In this document: positions 52,503-59,931 of the stretch, piece by piece | Numbering within the stretch: the stretch's first letter is position 1 | Layout: each line of letters starts with the position of its first letter | Program-made: the position numbers and the translations under genes | The notes under the pieces: generated by a model | What the model was told of the DNA's origin: nothing | Database searches by the model: none | Seen by the model: the letters and a program-made list of their open reading frames with translations, nothing else | Assembly: GCF_001982635.1 (NCBI RefSeq) | Contig: NZ_MKFI01000003.1 | Span: forward strand, 124,001-188,000 | From: Bradyrhizobium mercantei | GTDB lineage: Bacteria > Pseudomonadota > Alphaproteobacteria > Rhizobiales > Xanthobacteraceae | Direction of reading: 5' to 3' | DNA length: 64,000 bases

Positions 52503-52952
52503 TCAAGGTTCGGTTCTGAGGTGGCGAGGCTGTGAGGCCAATTGTAACAGAGTTGCGGATGGACGCCGGCCCGCCTTGGCACATTTGCGACAGCGCAGCC
52601 GGCTGGCGAGATCGTGCACGAAGGTGGTCGGCGGATGCTTGATCGCCCCAAGGTCGACGTCGCTCGGCGTCTTGCAGCGCGCGCACATGATCTCGAGCCA
52701 GGGAAAGCCTCCATTCACAGCCTGATCGATGGTGGGGGACGGATCGATCGGTTCGCCGTCGCTCCACATGCGCTCGTTCCAGCTTTCGCAAAGCAGCCTG
52801 TCCGCTTGCTGGATCATGGCTTGGCCCTTGGCCCGCATCTCCGTTGACTGAGCAGCCAGGATGCTGGCCATCGCGCGTGCCTTGCCGAGCTCTTTCGCCA
52901 GAGCCTTGCGATCACCGCCCGACAGGGGCGTGGGGTGATATTTCGGGGCCAT
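52503..52952 (-). CDS. Hypothetical protein with CxxC zinc-ribbon
   Basis: A 149-residue protein. The N-terminal half is helical (GDRKALAKELGKARAMASIL, KGQAMIQQADRLLCES). The C-terminal half has CARC and CRKC motifs (residues about 87-90 and 121-124) that should hold one zinc. Proteins of this type sit near repair and mobile genes in rhizobia, function unknown. The stop lies four bases before the SRAP start on the same strand, suggesting cotranscription. Confidence 0.6.
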   Translation of the reverse strand: MAPKYHPTPLSGGDRKALAKELGKARAMASILAAQSTEMRAKGQAMIQQADRLLCESWNERMWSDGEPIDPSPTIDQAVNGGFPWLEIMCARCKTPSDVDLGAIKHPPTTFVHDLASRLRCRKCAKAGRRPSATLLQLASQPRHLRTEP

Positions 52953-52997
52953 CCGGACATCCAGGCGCTAACAGATCGGATCGGCATCCGGAGCGGT

Positions 52998-53393
52998 TTA
53001 CGCCGTCTCGAACGCCGGCCAACACCCGTCTTCTTCATGCCTGCCAGTGCGTTGCTGGCAGGTGTTGTCGAGCAAGCGCTGCGCCACGTCCTTCCAGACC
53101 GCGTTGCGGCCATACAGTCGGACGGCATCGGCGGTCTGGATTTCCACGATCCGCTCGCAGCGGCGGCAGGAAACGCGCAGCACGTGGCGTTGAATCTCGC
53201 AAAGACGTCGCTGCCGCCTCTCGGCTCCGGTATCGTCGGCGCGAGGGTCTTTCAGGATCGATTCCCAATATTCCGAGGGAAGTGGCGCATCCGGAGGCGC
53301 AGAGGAGGGGGCCAGCCTGCGGACGGTTTCAGCGGCCAGTTTTTCCATCTGCTTCGGGGGCGGCATGCGCCAGCTCGCGGGTCGATCGGTCAT
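52998..53393 (-). CDS. Hypothetical protein with CxxC motif
   Basis: A 131-residue basic protein. RVSCRRCERIVEIQTADAVRL contains a CxxC pair, and a DNTCQQRTGRHEEDGCWP segment supplies two further cysteines for zinc. I recall similar proteins in rhizobial genomes beside SRAP and zinc-ribbon genes; no function is established. It is the first gene of a minus-strand cluster of three with the preceding zinc-ribbon and SRAP genes, and divergent from ku. Confidence 0.6.
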   Translation of the reverse strand: MTDRPASWRMPPPKQMEKLAAETVRRLAPSSAPPDAPLPSEYWESILKDPRADDTGAERRQRRLCEIQRHVLRVSCRRCERIVEIQTADAVRLYGRNAVWKDVAQRLLDNTCQQRTGRHEEDGCWPAFETA

Positions 53394-53537
53394 TCCGAAT
53401 TAGAACATAACAAGAACAAATGTCGAGTCCGCGCGGACCCTCATCTTGAAAAAATCGTCCTTTCTGGAGGGGCGCGATGTCGGAACCAGGCCGCGCCGTT
53501 CGTCTTGAATCCAGCACAGTACTGGAGTTCCCCCGCG

Positions 53538-54470
53538 ATGGCTCCCCGCGCCAACTGGAAAGGCTTCCTGCGTCTTTCCCTCGTCACCTGCCCGGTCGCG
53601 CTCTATCCGGCCACGTCGGAATCCGAAAAAGTCTCGTTCAATCAGGTCAACCGGAAGACCGGCCACCGCATCAAATACGCGAAGGTCGACGCCGATACCG
53701 GGGAAGAGGTTGCCAACGAGGACATCGTCAAAGGCTACAAGGTCGACACCGACACCTTCATCGAGGTGACCAAGGATGAGCTCGACAACGTCGCGCTGGA
53801 ATCGACGCGAACCATCGAGATCGACGAGTTCGTCGACCGCCGCGAGATCGATCCGCGTTATCTGATCCGTCCCTATTACCTGAGTCCCGATGGCAAAGTC
53901 GGCCATGATGCCTTCGCCGTGATCCGCGAAACCATCCGCGAGATGAACATGGTCGCGATCGGCCGTGTCGTGCTCACCAATCGTGAGCACATCATCGCGC
54001 TGGAGCCGTTCGAGAAGGGGCTGATGGGAACGCTGCTGCGCTATCCCTACGAGGTCCGTTCCGCGGAGGAATATTTCGACGATATTCAGGACGTCAAAGT
54101 CACCAAGGACATGCTCGATCTGGCGAGGCACATCGTCAATCAGAAGTCGGGCCATTTCGAGCCGGACAAGTTCGAAGACCAGTACGAAACCGCCCTCATC
54201 GATTTGATCAACCAGAAGCGCGCCGGCAAGCCCATCACGGCGAAGGCGCGCCCTCGAGGCGAGAACGTCGTCGACCTGATGGACGCGCTGCGCAAGAGCA
54301 TTGGAAGGGATGCGGCGGCCGCGCCGGAAGCACCCAGGAAGGCAGGCAAGAAGCCACGCAAGGCCGCGGCCGGGCAGAAGGAAATGCTGATGCCGATTGC
54401 AGGCAAGAAGCCGGCGAAGGAGGCAGCCGCGAAGAAGCCGGCGGCCAAACCGCAACGGAAGTCAGCTTAG
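53538..54470 (+). CDS. ku: Bacterial Ku DNA end-binding protein
   Basis: A 310-residue Ku homodimer subunit that binds double-strand ends and recruits ligase D for non-homologous end joining. The family start ANWKGFLRLSLVTCPVALYP, then GHRIKYAKVDADTGEEV, DEFVDRREIDPRYLIRPYYL and MLDLARHIVNQKSGHFEPD, are all present. A Lys/Ala-rich C-terminal tail (KKPAAKPQRKSA) is typical of rhizobial Ku. Start at the ATG at 53538, with GGAG upstream. No ligD gene is in the window, so it must work with a chromosomal ligase or serve another role on the element. Confidence 0.93.
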   Translation: MAPRANWKGFLRLSLVTCPVALYPATSESEKVSFNQVNRKTGHRIKYAKVDADTGEEVANEDIVKGYKVDTDTFIEVTKDELDNVALESTRTIEIDEFVDRREIDPRYLIRPYYLSPDGKVGHDAFAVIRETIREMNMVAIGRVVLTNREHIIALEPFEKGLMGTLLRYPYEVRSAEEYFDDIQDVKVTKDMLDLARHIVNQKSGHFEPDKFEDQYETALIDLINQKRAGKPITAKARPRGENVVDLMDALRKSIGRDAAAAPEAPRKAGKKPRKAAAGQKEMLMPIAGKKPAKEAAAKKPAAKPQRKSA

Positions 54471-54527
54471 GTCTCGTGACGCCACCGTCAGGTGGTGTCT
54501 CAAGTTCTGCGCAATCGCCAAGCCTGG

Positions 54528-54920
54528 CTAACCTTGAGGCCTCATCCCCAAGCGTTGGCCGCAGATGCTGCCGTACATGCCCACAACCCCACCGAGGCCA
54601 TATCCTGCGTTCGAATCCTCAGTGTTGAGTTGCTGCACAACGCCGGTTGGCGAGGTGATCACGCTCACCTTGCAATAGCGTGTGCTCGCTGTGCCCCAGC
54701 CTCGATCAGTCTCAATGTCAGTCACAGCGGAGAGCTGCCAGACATAGGACGACTGCCCGCTGTTCATCTTGAACATGCTTGTCGGTGGACCGAACTTCAC
54801 GACCAGGGTGTCTATGTTCTGACCGATGTACTGGTCTCCGAGGCGTGCGACTACTTCTTGCTTTGACGCCGCGCAGCCAGCCAGCACTGCGCAGGCGGCA
54901 GCGATAACCAAAAGTCTCAT
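54528..54920 (-). CDS. Small lipoprotein
   Basis: A 130-residue protein with a lipobox LVIAAACAVLAGCAASKQ, so Cys16 should be lipidated. The mature part includes QYIGQNIDTLVVKFGPPTSM and SSYVWQLSAVTDIETDR, resembling small outer-membrane lipoproteins of the SmpA/BamE-like group (weak). It reads opposite to its neighbours and its start lies only 19 bases from the RepA-like start, at the point where RepA homology is lost. Confidence 0.65.
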   Translation of the reverse strand: MRLLVIAAACAVLAGCAASKQEVVARLGDQYIGQNIDTLVVKFGPPTSMFKMNSGQSSYVWQLSAVTDIETDRGWGTASTRYCKVSVITSPTGVVQQLNTEDSNAGYGLGGVVGMYGSICGQRLGMRPQG

Positions 54921-54939
54921 TCCAAATTTCCCCCCAGCA

Positions 54940-55734
54940 ATGGGGACATTAAGCGTAACCAGCGCGCGAGATCAACTGTGGGTAGAACTAAAGTTTGAGA
55001 CTTGCTTCAACGGTCTCCCGGTCTATCGAAGACGGTTCGTGGCCGATGTCTTGTTTATCTGGGATGCGGACGTTCTGATCTGGGCCGCTTCCCAGATCGT
55101 CGAAGCCCGCGACGCCGGCTTGAAGACGTCGCGCCTGATGGCTGCAACGCCTTACGAGATCCTGACGTTTGTCGGCCGCGGCACCAGCGCGCGCGACTAT
55201 GACCGGCTGAAGGCGAGTCTCGACAGACTTCAGTCAACGACCGTGCTGACATCGATCCGTCAGCCGGCAGAGCGGCGACGGCATCGTTTCTCCTGGATCA
55301 ACGAGTGGAAGGAGACAGCGGATGCAAATGGTCGCCCATTTGGACTCGAACTGATCCTGCCTGATTGGTTTTATGCCGGCGTCATCGATGACGCGCTCGT
55401 GCTTACGATCGACCGCGCCTATTTCGCGCTGACAGGAGGACTTGAGCGGTGGCTCTACCGGCTCGTTCGCAAGCACGGTGGTCGACAGAACGGCGGCTGG
55501 AGTTTTGATCTTGTGCATCTCCATGCCAAGTCCGGCATCCTCTCGCCGCTCAAGCATTTCGCTTACGATGTTCGTCAGATCGTCAAGCGCCAGACATTGC
55601 CCGGCTATCAGCTCGTGCTCACGCGCGATCCGAACGGCGCCGAGCGACTGAACTTCGCGCCTACGCCTGTTGATCCCTTAACGGCACGCCTGCGCCGGCG
55701 CGGTCTCATTTCAACTTCGGAGGACAATCTGTGA
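54940..55734 (+). CDS. repA: Replication initiator protein A (RPA family) with replaced N-terminus
   Basis: A 264-residue frame that from about residue 36 matches plasmid/ICE replication initiators of the RPA family: IWDADVLIWAASQIVEARDA, ATPYEILTFVGRG, FSWINEWKETADANGR and LERWLYRLVRKHGG are strongly conserved. The usual N-terminal 60-80 residues are missing. The first 35 residues (MGTLSVTSARDQLWVELKFE) look unrelated and the break falls around base 55050. It may be a 5'-truncated pseudogene or a functional shortened initiator. It is followed immediately by three iteron-like repeats. Confidence 0.65.
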   Translation: MGTLSVTSARDQLWVELKFETCFNGLPVYRRRFVADVLFIWDADVLIWAASQIVEARDAGLKTSRLMAATPYEILTFVGRGTSARDYDRLKASLDRLQSTTVLTSIRQPAERRRHRFSWINEWKETADANGRPFGLELILPDWFYAGVIDDALVLTIDRAYFALTGGLERWLYRLVRKHGGRQNGGWSFDLVHLHAKSGILSPLKHFAYDVRQIVKRQTLPGYQLVLTRDPNGAERLNFAPTPVDPLTARLRRRGLISTSEDNL

Positions 55735-55739
55735 ATCAG

Positions 55740-55804
55740 CTCGTGCTATCGGGGACCGCGACCCTCGTGCTATCGGGGACCCAATCCTCGTGCTATCGGG
55801 GACC
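55740..55804. repeat. Three 18-bp iteron-like direct repeats
   Basis: CTCGTGCTATCGGGGACC occurs three times in identical form at 55740-55757, 55764-55781 and 55787-55804, with starts 24 and 23 bases apart (about two helix turns). The first begins just after the repA stop. This is the arrangement of RepA-binding iterons, so it may be the vegetative origin of the element. Confidence 0.8.
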
Positions 55805-55863
55805 AAAATCGGGCCTAAGCGGTTGTTTCTCGGCACTTTCCGGCCACCGTAACTTTACTAACC

Positions 55864-55882
55864 AGAAATCCTTCGGATTTCT
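55864..55882 (+). other. Perfect hairpin downstream of the iterons
   Basis: AGAAATCC and GGATTTCT form an 8-bp perfect stem with a TTC loop. It may be part of the origin or a transcript terminator for repA. The remaining 140 bp up to the DUF2840 gene contain no recognised gene; in related elements a parA gene often occupies this place. Confidence 0.5.
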
Positions 55883-56023
55883 TCTAACGGACCAGGCCGA
55901 GAGACGCGTTGGAGGCGACCGGCAACGACGGGCCGCCAGTTCTGCTTGCCTTCAGAAGCCATACGGGCACTTCCCCGACCCCAAAGCTCACTGCTCCCAG
56001 TTCGAGCTTCAGGGAGCGGCGGC

Positions 56024-56488
56024 ATGAGCGATCTCACCGAAGTAGAAGTGCTGTGGCTCGAGAAGCGTATCGAAAACCGTGTTCGCTTCGGGCGCATCGC
56101 GGCGGAGAGGAAGATCGATCGTCACCGGCGCGTCGTTTCATTCGCGCCAGGCAGCATCTTTGCCTTCGTCCGTTGGACCTCCAGCGACTTTGGCACGATT
56201 GTCTCGCGGATCGACATCTTGCGCGCGGTCGCCCCGGGACAGCGCTGTGTAACAGTTCCTTACGTGAAGCCCGGTGGAGAGACGCTGCTACGGCTCTCCG
56301 GTTGGCCGAAGGTTGAACGCGTACTGCAGATGATTGATGCCATCGAGACGCTCGGCATCGATCCGTCCGATGTCGCGCCCGATCATTGGCATCACGTTCA
56401 TAACCGTCTATCGGTCAACGAAGACCCGCGGCCCTACACGAAGGCGCGCCACCAGGCTTGGCTCCATCGTCAGAGGACGATGCGATGA
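56024..56488 (+). CDS. DUF2840 family ICE protein
   Basis: A 154-residue protein from the ATG at 56024 (MSDLTEVEVLWLEKRIENRV). DUF2840 proteins occur almost only between replication and transfer genes of rhizobial ICEs. Segments FAPGSIFAFVRWTSSDFGTI and RQHWHHV-like residues near 120 are typical. No function is established. Its stop overlaps the traF start (ATGA), so it is in the transfer operon. Confidence 0.75.
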   Translation: MSDLTEVEVLWLEKRIENRVRFGRIAAERKIDRHRRVVSFAPGSIFAFVRWTSSDFGTIVSRIDILRAVAPGQRCVTVPYVKPGGETLLRLSGWPKVERVLQMIDAIETLGIDPSDVAPDHWHHVHNRLSVNEDPRPYTKARHQAWLHRQRTMR

Positions 56489-56997
56489 CGGGCCGCATGA
56501 CGACGCTGACCGCAACCAGTGTGGTCGCCGTTGCACTCATAGCGACATTGGTGTTGGAGCCGTTGCCGCTTTACATCTGGAATGCGTCCGAAAGTGTGCC
56601 GATCGGTCTCTATCGTTTGCTCCCAGACGAAAGCTTACGCGTCACCGAGCTGGTCGCCGTGCGGCCGCCGGAGCCGCTCGCGACCTTCCTCGACTTCAAT
56701 GGCTATCTGCCGGCCGGTGTCCCAATGCTCAAGCGGGTCCTTGCACTGCCCGGGCAGACCGTCTGCAGGAGCGGGCTCGCGATTTCGGTCGATACCATCG
56801 CGGTGGGCGAGGCGCGGGATCGCGACGGACGCGGCCGGCCGCTGCCGAAATGGCAGGGCTGCCGCGTCGTCGCGGAGGGCGAGCTGTTTCTCATGAATTG
56901 GCAGTCGGACGACTCTCTTGATGGTCGATATTTTGGAGTTCTGCCTGCGTCAGCCGTGATCGGCCGTGCGCTCCAGGTGTGGACGTGGGAGGAGTGA
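56485..56997 (+). CDS. traF: Conjugative transfer signal peptidase TraF (S26 family)
   Basis: A 170-residue membrane-anchored serine peptidase that processes and cyclises the pilin TrbC in P-type conjugation systems. An N-terminal helix (VVAVALIATLVLEPLPLYIW) is followed by NASESVPIGLYRLLPD with the catalytic serine, and MLKRVLALPGQTVC with the catalytic lysine. FLMNWQSDDSLDGRYFG is the S26 box. Start overlaps the DUF2840 stop. Confidence 0.85.
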   Translation: MTGRMTTLTATSVVAVALIATLVLEPLPLYIWNASESVPIGLYRLLPDESLRVTELVAVRPPEPLATFLDFNGYLPAGVPMLKRVLALPGQTVCRSGLAISVDTIAVGEARDRDGRGRPLPKWQGCRVVAEGELFLMNWQSDDSLDGRYFGVLPASAVIGRALQVWTWEE

Positions 56998-56999
56998 TC

Positions 57000-57884
57000 G
57001 TGCGCATTTCACGAGTTCGCCTCACGATTCCTCTGTTCGATCGATTGCGGGACCATTCCTCCGTCCCGACCAGGTTTTGCAAGGCTGGCGCGCGCAGCGC
57101 CGGTCCAGGGCGGTCGAAAGGCCGGCGCGAAGCAGCTTCACCCTGGACGGGCGCGAGCACGACGGCATGCTTGGCTCAGTCGGGCGCGCGTGTTTGGGTA
57201 GTAGTATCGCTGCTTCTTGGCACACATTGTGCTGTTCTGGCCCAGCACGAGTCGGCCGCGCTTCCAGCGACCTGTCATGCGCCTGACTCGTCGTCGGGAT
57301 TCATCGACGAAGCTTCACAACGCTTCGCGATCCCGACGCAGTGGATATGCTCAGTTCTTAGCATTGAAAGCGCTGGAGACGTGCACGCCAGATCACCCAA
57401 AGGCGCAATGGGCTTGATGCAAATCATGCCAGCGACCTGGGCAGAACTTCGCGATCGCCATAATCTCGGTAGCGATCCCTACGATCCGCTCGACAACATT
57501 CTGGCAGGCGCAGCCTATCTGCGTGAACTATTTGATCGCTACGGCTCGCCTGGTGTGTTTGTCGCCTACAACGCGGGACCGTCTCGCTATGAAGAGCATC
57601 TCGCGGGCGGCCCTTTGCCGGACGAGACGCAAGCGTATGTGGCAAAGCTTGCAAATCTGCTGGGTATCGAATTGCCGCGGACCTGGACCGCCGGCCGGCA
57701 GTCATCGGCAGCCGCAACGCTGTTCGTCTCGCGATCTGATCCGATGAAAATGCGCGATCGGTTGCCGGCGCTCATGTATTCGAGCAGCGCCGCAACCGCA
57801 GTTTCAGTGCGCGGTGTTTCGCCCATGGTCCCTCGGCCCATTGGCGTGTTCGCCCGTCGATCGAATTCGGAAGCATCCCGATGA
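57000..57884 (+). CDS. Lytic transglycosylase of the transfer operon
   Basis: A 294-residue SLT-type transglycosylase that opens peptidoglycan for the conjugation machinery. A GTG at 57000 lies five bases after GGAGGAG. A hydrophobic segment (about 62-82) leads to the domain: WICSVLSIESAGDVHARSPK has the catalytic glutamate, KGAMGLMQIMPATWAEL and AGAAYLRELFDRYG the conserved SLT motifs, and FVAYNAGPSRYEEHL the C-terminal one. It replaces VirB1/TrbN in this element. Confidence 0.85.
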   Translation: MRISRVRLTIPLFDRLRDHSSVPTRFCKAGARSAGPGRSKGRREAASPWTGASTTACLAQSGARVWVVVSLLLGTHCAVLAQHESAALPATCHAPDSSSGFIDEASQRFAIPTQWICSVLSIESAGDVHARSPKGAMGLMQIMPATWAELRDRHNLGSDPYDPLDNILAGAAYLRELFDRYGSPGVFVAYNAGPSRYEEHLAGGPLPDETQAYVAKLANLLGIELPRTWTAGRQSSAAATLFVSRSDPMKMRDRLPALMYSSSAATAVSVRGVSPMVPRPIGVFARRSNSEASR

Positions 57885-58134
57885 CCAGTTCCTCAGGTTC
57901 GCTGGCCACGGCGTGCTTCAGCGGGCAATTGGCGGAACGGCAAGAACGGTGGGCAAACACGACATCAGGACGGCGAGATAAAAGAGGCTCGCCGGTCGAA
58001 CCGCAAGCCATTGACATGGCTTGGGTTCCGGCGTGCCGGTCGGTCGGGGCGCGTGCCGCGCCTTGCATTTTGACGAATGCACACAAGGGCTTCTTCGGCA
58101 CCGTGTGCACTTTTGATCGTTGGGAGCCCGGTCC

Positions 58135-59895
58135 ATGACGGTGGGCGACAGCGATCTGCGTATTCGGCCCGGGCGCATCCGCAGCACCCGCGCGCCGAAA
58201 CCAAAGAGCTTCATCAACCAGGTGCTACGTGCAGCGAAGAAAGCCGGACACACCTCGGGGCAGGCTGCAGCTGGCAGACGCCCTGCCTATGGACGCTCGA
58301 CGTTTGGCCGCGGCCGGCTCGCCTTTGGTCGCAGCCGGTTGTTCAGCCCGACACGGCGCGTCGTGGTGAAGGCGCGCGTTGTCCGACACAAGGGACGAGC
58401 GTTCCGTTCGGCACCACTGACCGCCCACCTCTCATATCTGAAACGCGACGGCGTGACCCGGAGCGGCGATAGAGCCGAGATGTTCGATGCCGACAGCGAC
58501 CGTGCTGACGGTACGGCCTTCACTGAACGCGGCAAGGACGATCGCCACCATTTCCGGTTTATCGTCTCGCCCGAGGACGCCGGGGACATGACCGACCTGA
58601 AGGCCTTCACCCGCGACCTCACCAAAGAAATGGAGATCGACCTCGGTACGCGGCTCGATTGGGTGGCCGTCGACCACTGGAACACGGACAATCCTCACGT
58701 CCACCTTCTCGTTCGGGGAGTCGATGGGGAAGGGGCCGATCTCGTCATCTCCCGCGACTACATCAGCCGAGGTCTGCGCTCGCGCGCCGAGGAACTGGTC
58801 GGGATTGAACTTGGCCCTAAGCCGGAGCACGAAATCCGCAATTCGCTGGAGAGGGAAGTCACGGCAGAGCGATGGACGCGGCTCGATCAGGAGATCCGGC
58901 TGGCAGCCGATGAAACCGGCTATATCGATCTTCGCTCCGAACATCCCGGCAGCTCCGATCCCGAGATCCAACGCCTGATGGTTGGCCGGCTCCAGCATCT
59001 GGGGAAGATGGGCCTCGCTGCATCCGCTGCGCCAGGGGAGTGGATGGTCGGGCTCGAGGCCGAGCGCAGCTTGCGCGACCTCGGTATGCGCGGCGACATC
59101 ATCAAGACCATGCACCGCGCCTTTACCGAGCGCGGGGAAGCGCGCGGCGTTGCCGATTACGTCATTGAAGGTGGAGAGCCGACGTCCCAGATCGCCGGAC
59201 GACTGGTTGATCGAGGGTTGCACGACGAACTGACGGGCGAGGCCTATGCGCTGATCGACGGCACAGACGGACGCGCTCACCACGTGCGCTTCCGAGGGAT
59301 TGAGGCCTTCGAGCACGCACCGCCGATCGGCGGAATCGTCGAAGTCCGCCGCTTCGGTCATGCCGACGATACACGGCCGACCGTGGTGCTCGCGATCCGC
59401 TCCGATCTCGATCTTGGTGAACAGATCGTCGCAAAAGGAGCAACCTGGCTCGACCACCGGCTTGTCGAACGGGATCCGATCCCGCTCGCCATAGGCGGAT
59501 TCGGTCGCGAGACACGTGACGCCATGGAAGCCCGTGCCGAGCATCTGATTCAGGAAGGGCTGGCACGGCGGCAGGGCCAACGCGTCATCCTGCAGCGCGA
59601 CCTCCTGAACACGTTGCGCCGACGCGAACTGGACGAGGTGGCAGCTAAAATCTCGGCCGACACCGGCATGCCTCAGGTGAACGGCGCCTCCGGGGAGCAT
59701 GTGGCAGGCACATATCGCCAGCGACTGACGCTTACCTCGGGACGCTTCGCCATGCTCGACAGCGGTCTTGGCTTCCAGCTCGTGCCGTGGTCGCGCGAGC
59801 TCGAAAAGAGGCTCGGCCAGCACGTCACCGGCGTCGTGAAGGACGGGGGTGGCATCGAATGGGGGCTTGGTCGGAAACGCGACCTCGGCCTTTAG
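58135..59895 (+). CDS. Relaxase/mobilisation nuclease (VirD2-like, DUF3363)
   Basis: A 586-residue relaxase that nicks the origin of transfer and leads the strand into the recipient. An arginine-rich N-terminus precedes the relaxase domain. A tyrosine in TAHLSYLKRDGVTRSG is a candidate nucleophile, HHFRFIVSPEDAGDMTDL gives motif II, and DHWNTDNPHVHLLVRGVDG the HxH metal site (about 183-200). The C-terminal half matches DUF3363. It starts about 250 bp after the transglycosylase; the intervening stretch has only a doubtful 85-residue frame. The origin of transfer is expected nearby. Confidence 0.87.
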   Translation: MTVGDSDLRIRPGRIRSTRAPKPKSFINQVLRAAKKAGHTSGQAAAGRRPAYGRSTFGRGRLAFGRSRLFSPTRRVVVKARVVRHKGRAFRSAPLTAHLSYLKRDGVTRSGDRAEMFDADSDRADGTAFTERGKDDRHHFRFIVSPEDAGDMTDLKAFTRDLTKEMEIDLGTRLDWVAVDHWNTDNPHVHLLVRGVDGEGADLVISRDYISRGLRSRAEELVGIELGPKPEHEIRNSLEREVTAERWTRLDQEIRLAADETGYIDLRSEHPGSSDPEIQRLMVGRLQHLGKMGLAASAAPGEWMVGLEAERSLRDLGMRGDIIKTMHRAFTERGEARGVADYVIEGGEPTSQIAGRLVDRGLHDELTGEAYALIDGTDGRAHHVRFRGIEAFEHAPPIGGIVEVRRFGHADDTRPTVVLAIRSDLDLGEQIVAKGATWLDHRLVERDPIPLAIGGFGRETRDAMEARAEHLIQEGLARRQGQRVILQRDLLNTLRRRELDEVAAKISADTGMPQVNGASGEHVAGTYRQRLTLTSGRFAMLDSGLGFQLVPWSRELEKRLGQHVTGVVKDGGGIEWGLGRKRDLGL

Positions 59896-59931
59896 CTATC
59901 TAGCCAACGCAGTTGCGGAAAGGCGCATGTG

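Noticed and set aside
55731..56027. 98-residue frame running through the iterons
   Set aside because: Its protein repeats (LVLSGT) are only the translation of the iterons; the DNA repeat explains them.
57881..58138. 85-residue frame overlapping the transglycosylase stop
   Set aside because: The ATGA overlap is attractive, but the sequence shows no domain and does not resemble the DUF736 protein often found here; it more likely spans the relaxase leader or origin of transfer.
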